This document shows positions 10,970 to 11,338 of a DNA stretch of 11,338 bases, in pieces; positions within the stretch are counted from its first letter, which is position 1; each line of letters opens with the position of its first letter. Both the position numbers and the translations under genes were made by a program. This stretch comes from CAYSLC01 sp964431545 (GTDB lineage Bacteria; Desulfobacterota; Desulfobacteria; Desulfobacterales; JAABSP01): NCBI GenBank assembly GCA_964431545.1, contig CAYSLC010000184.1, forward strand, positions 1 through 11,338, read 5' to 3'. The notes beneath the pieces are model-generated. The model did no database searches. It was not told the DNA's origin and worked only from the letters and a program-made list of their open reading frames with translations.

Positions 10970-11338
10970 ATGGATCGAAATCAATCTGAAACGATCCTCG
11001 CCATCCGCATCCCCCAGGCCGCCCGCCGCCAGCGGCCGGTTTTTCTCGGACAGAACCCGCTCACCGGAACCTTCCGCCGCAACTACGAGGGCGATTACCA
11101 CTGCACCGAACAGGAAGTCGGCCGCATGTTGTCGGACCGGTCCGAAGAACCCGCCGACAGCCGCATCCTGGAACATTTCACCCTGGACGACCTCGATCCC
11201 GCAAGCCTTCAACAATACCGTAACCGCTTCGCCTCCCACCACCCGACCCATCCCTGGCTGGAGCAAGACGACAAAGGGTGGCTCAACCTTTACAAGTTCA
11301 ACCTGCGGGTGTTTCAACGGCTGGCCCAGGATCTGAAG
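10970..11338 (+). pseudogene. AlbA_2 (Schlafen-like) ATP-binding protein gene, 5'-truncated, runs off the window
   Basis: From ATG 10970 the frame is open to the window edge (123 codons). Residues 11-50 match the part of AlbA_2-domain proteins that follows the catalytic or nucleotide-binding domain: IRIPQAARRQRPVFLGQNPL, GTFRRNYEGDYHC, then EEPADSRILEHFTLDDLD. In full-length proteins about 100 residues precede this region; here only about ten do, and an in-frame TGA (10964-10966) lies immediately upstream of the ATG. No N-terminal part is found in another frame, because that DNA encodes the minus-strand solute-binding protein. After about residue 97 the sequence no longer follows what I expect of the family, which may mean a second rearrangement. 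There is no clear ribosome-binding site. I treat it as a 5'-truncated remnant; a short functional protein is possible. The 3' part is outside the window. Confidence 0.6.

Overview
The window is GC-rich bacterial DNA containing one assembly gap. The protein families suggest an anaerobic member of the Desulfobacterota (the former Deltaproteobacteria). The clues are a corrinoid-protein-type Fe-S domain joined to DUF3786, several PAS/GAF/HAMP sensors, and a C-terminal four-cysteine domain that I associate with that group. This assignment is an inference; no rRNA or tRNA gene is present to confirm it.

Layout. Positions 1-2860 are accessory DNA: an Rpn-type nuclease gene on the minus strand, a 72-bp element with inverted ends, a DUF1877 (YfbM-like) gene, an intact vapB followed by a vapC that has lost its middle and changed frame, and a small uncharacterised gene. 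Positions 2860-4860 carry a GAF sensor ending in a four-cysteine domain and then a MEDS-domain sensor, each with repeat or hairpin structures upstream. After the 100-N gap comes a hybrid histidine kinase (GAF-like, PAS, kinase, receiver), followed by an Fe-S/DUF3786 protein. Positions 7970-8368 are a gene-free convergent junction packed with palindromic repeats. From 8369 to 10920 the minus strand carries a membrane protein with a pilin-like tail and, upstream of it, a two-gene operon: a periplasmic solute-binding protein followed by a two-TM HAMP sensor. The last 369 bases hold part of an AlbA_2/Schlafen-family ATP-binding protein gene that lacks its usual N-terminal domain and runs off the window.

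How the genes may work together. The strongest signal is that two otherwise unrelated sensors, the cytoplasmic GAF protein (3107-3964) and the membrane HAMP protein (9135-10175), end in the same domain of about 60 residues with spacing C-x2-C-x29-C-x2-C. By my hand alignment 42 of 65 positions are identical. Neither protein has a kinase, cyclase or methyl-accepting domain, so this probable metal-binding module is the best candidate for their output. In the membrane version the input probably comes from the solute-binding protein encoded just upstream. The MEDS protein, hybrid kinase and Fe-S/DUF3786 protein form a second possible signalling group, but the gap leaves the first link unproven.

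Broken genes (vapC, the AlbA_2 gene) and at least four kinds of non-coding palindromic repeat indicate a region with past rearrangement.
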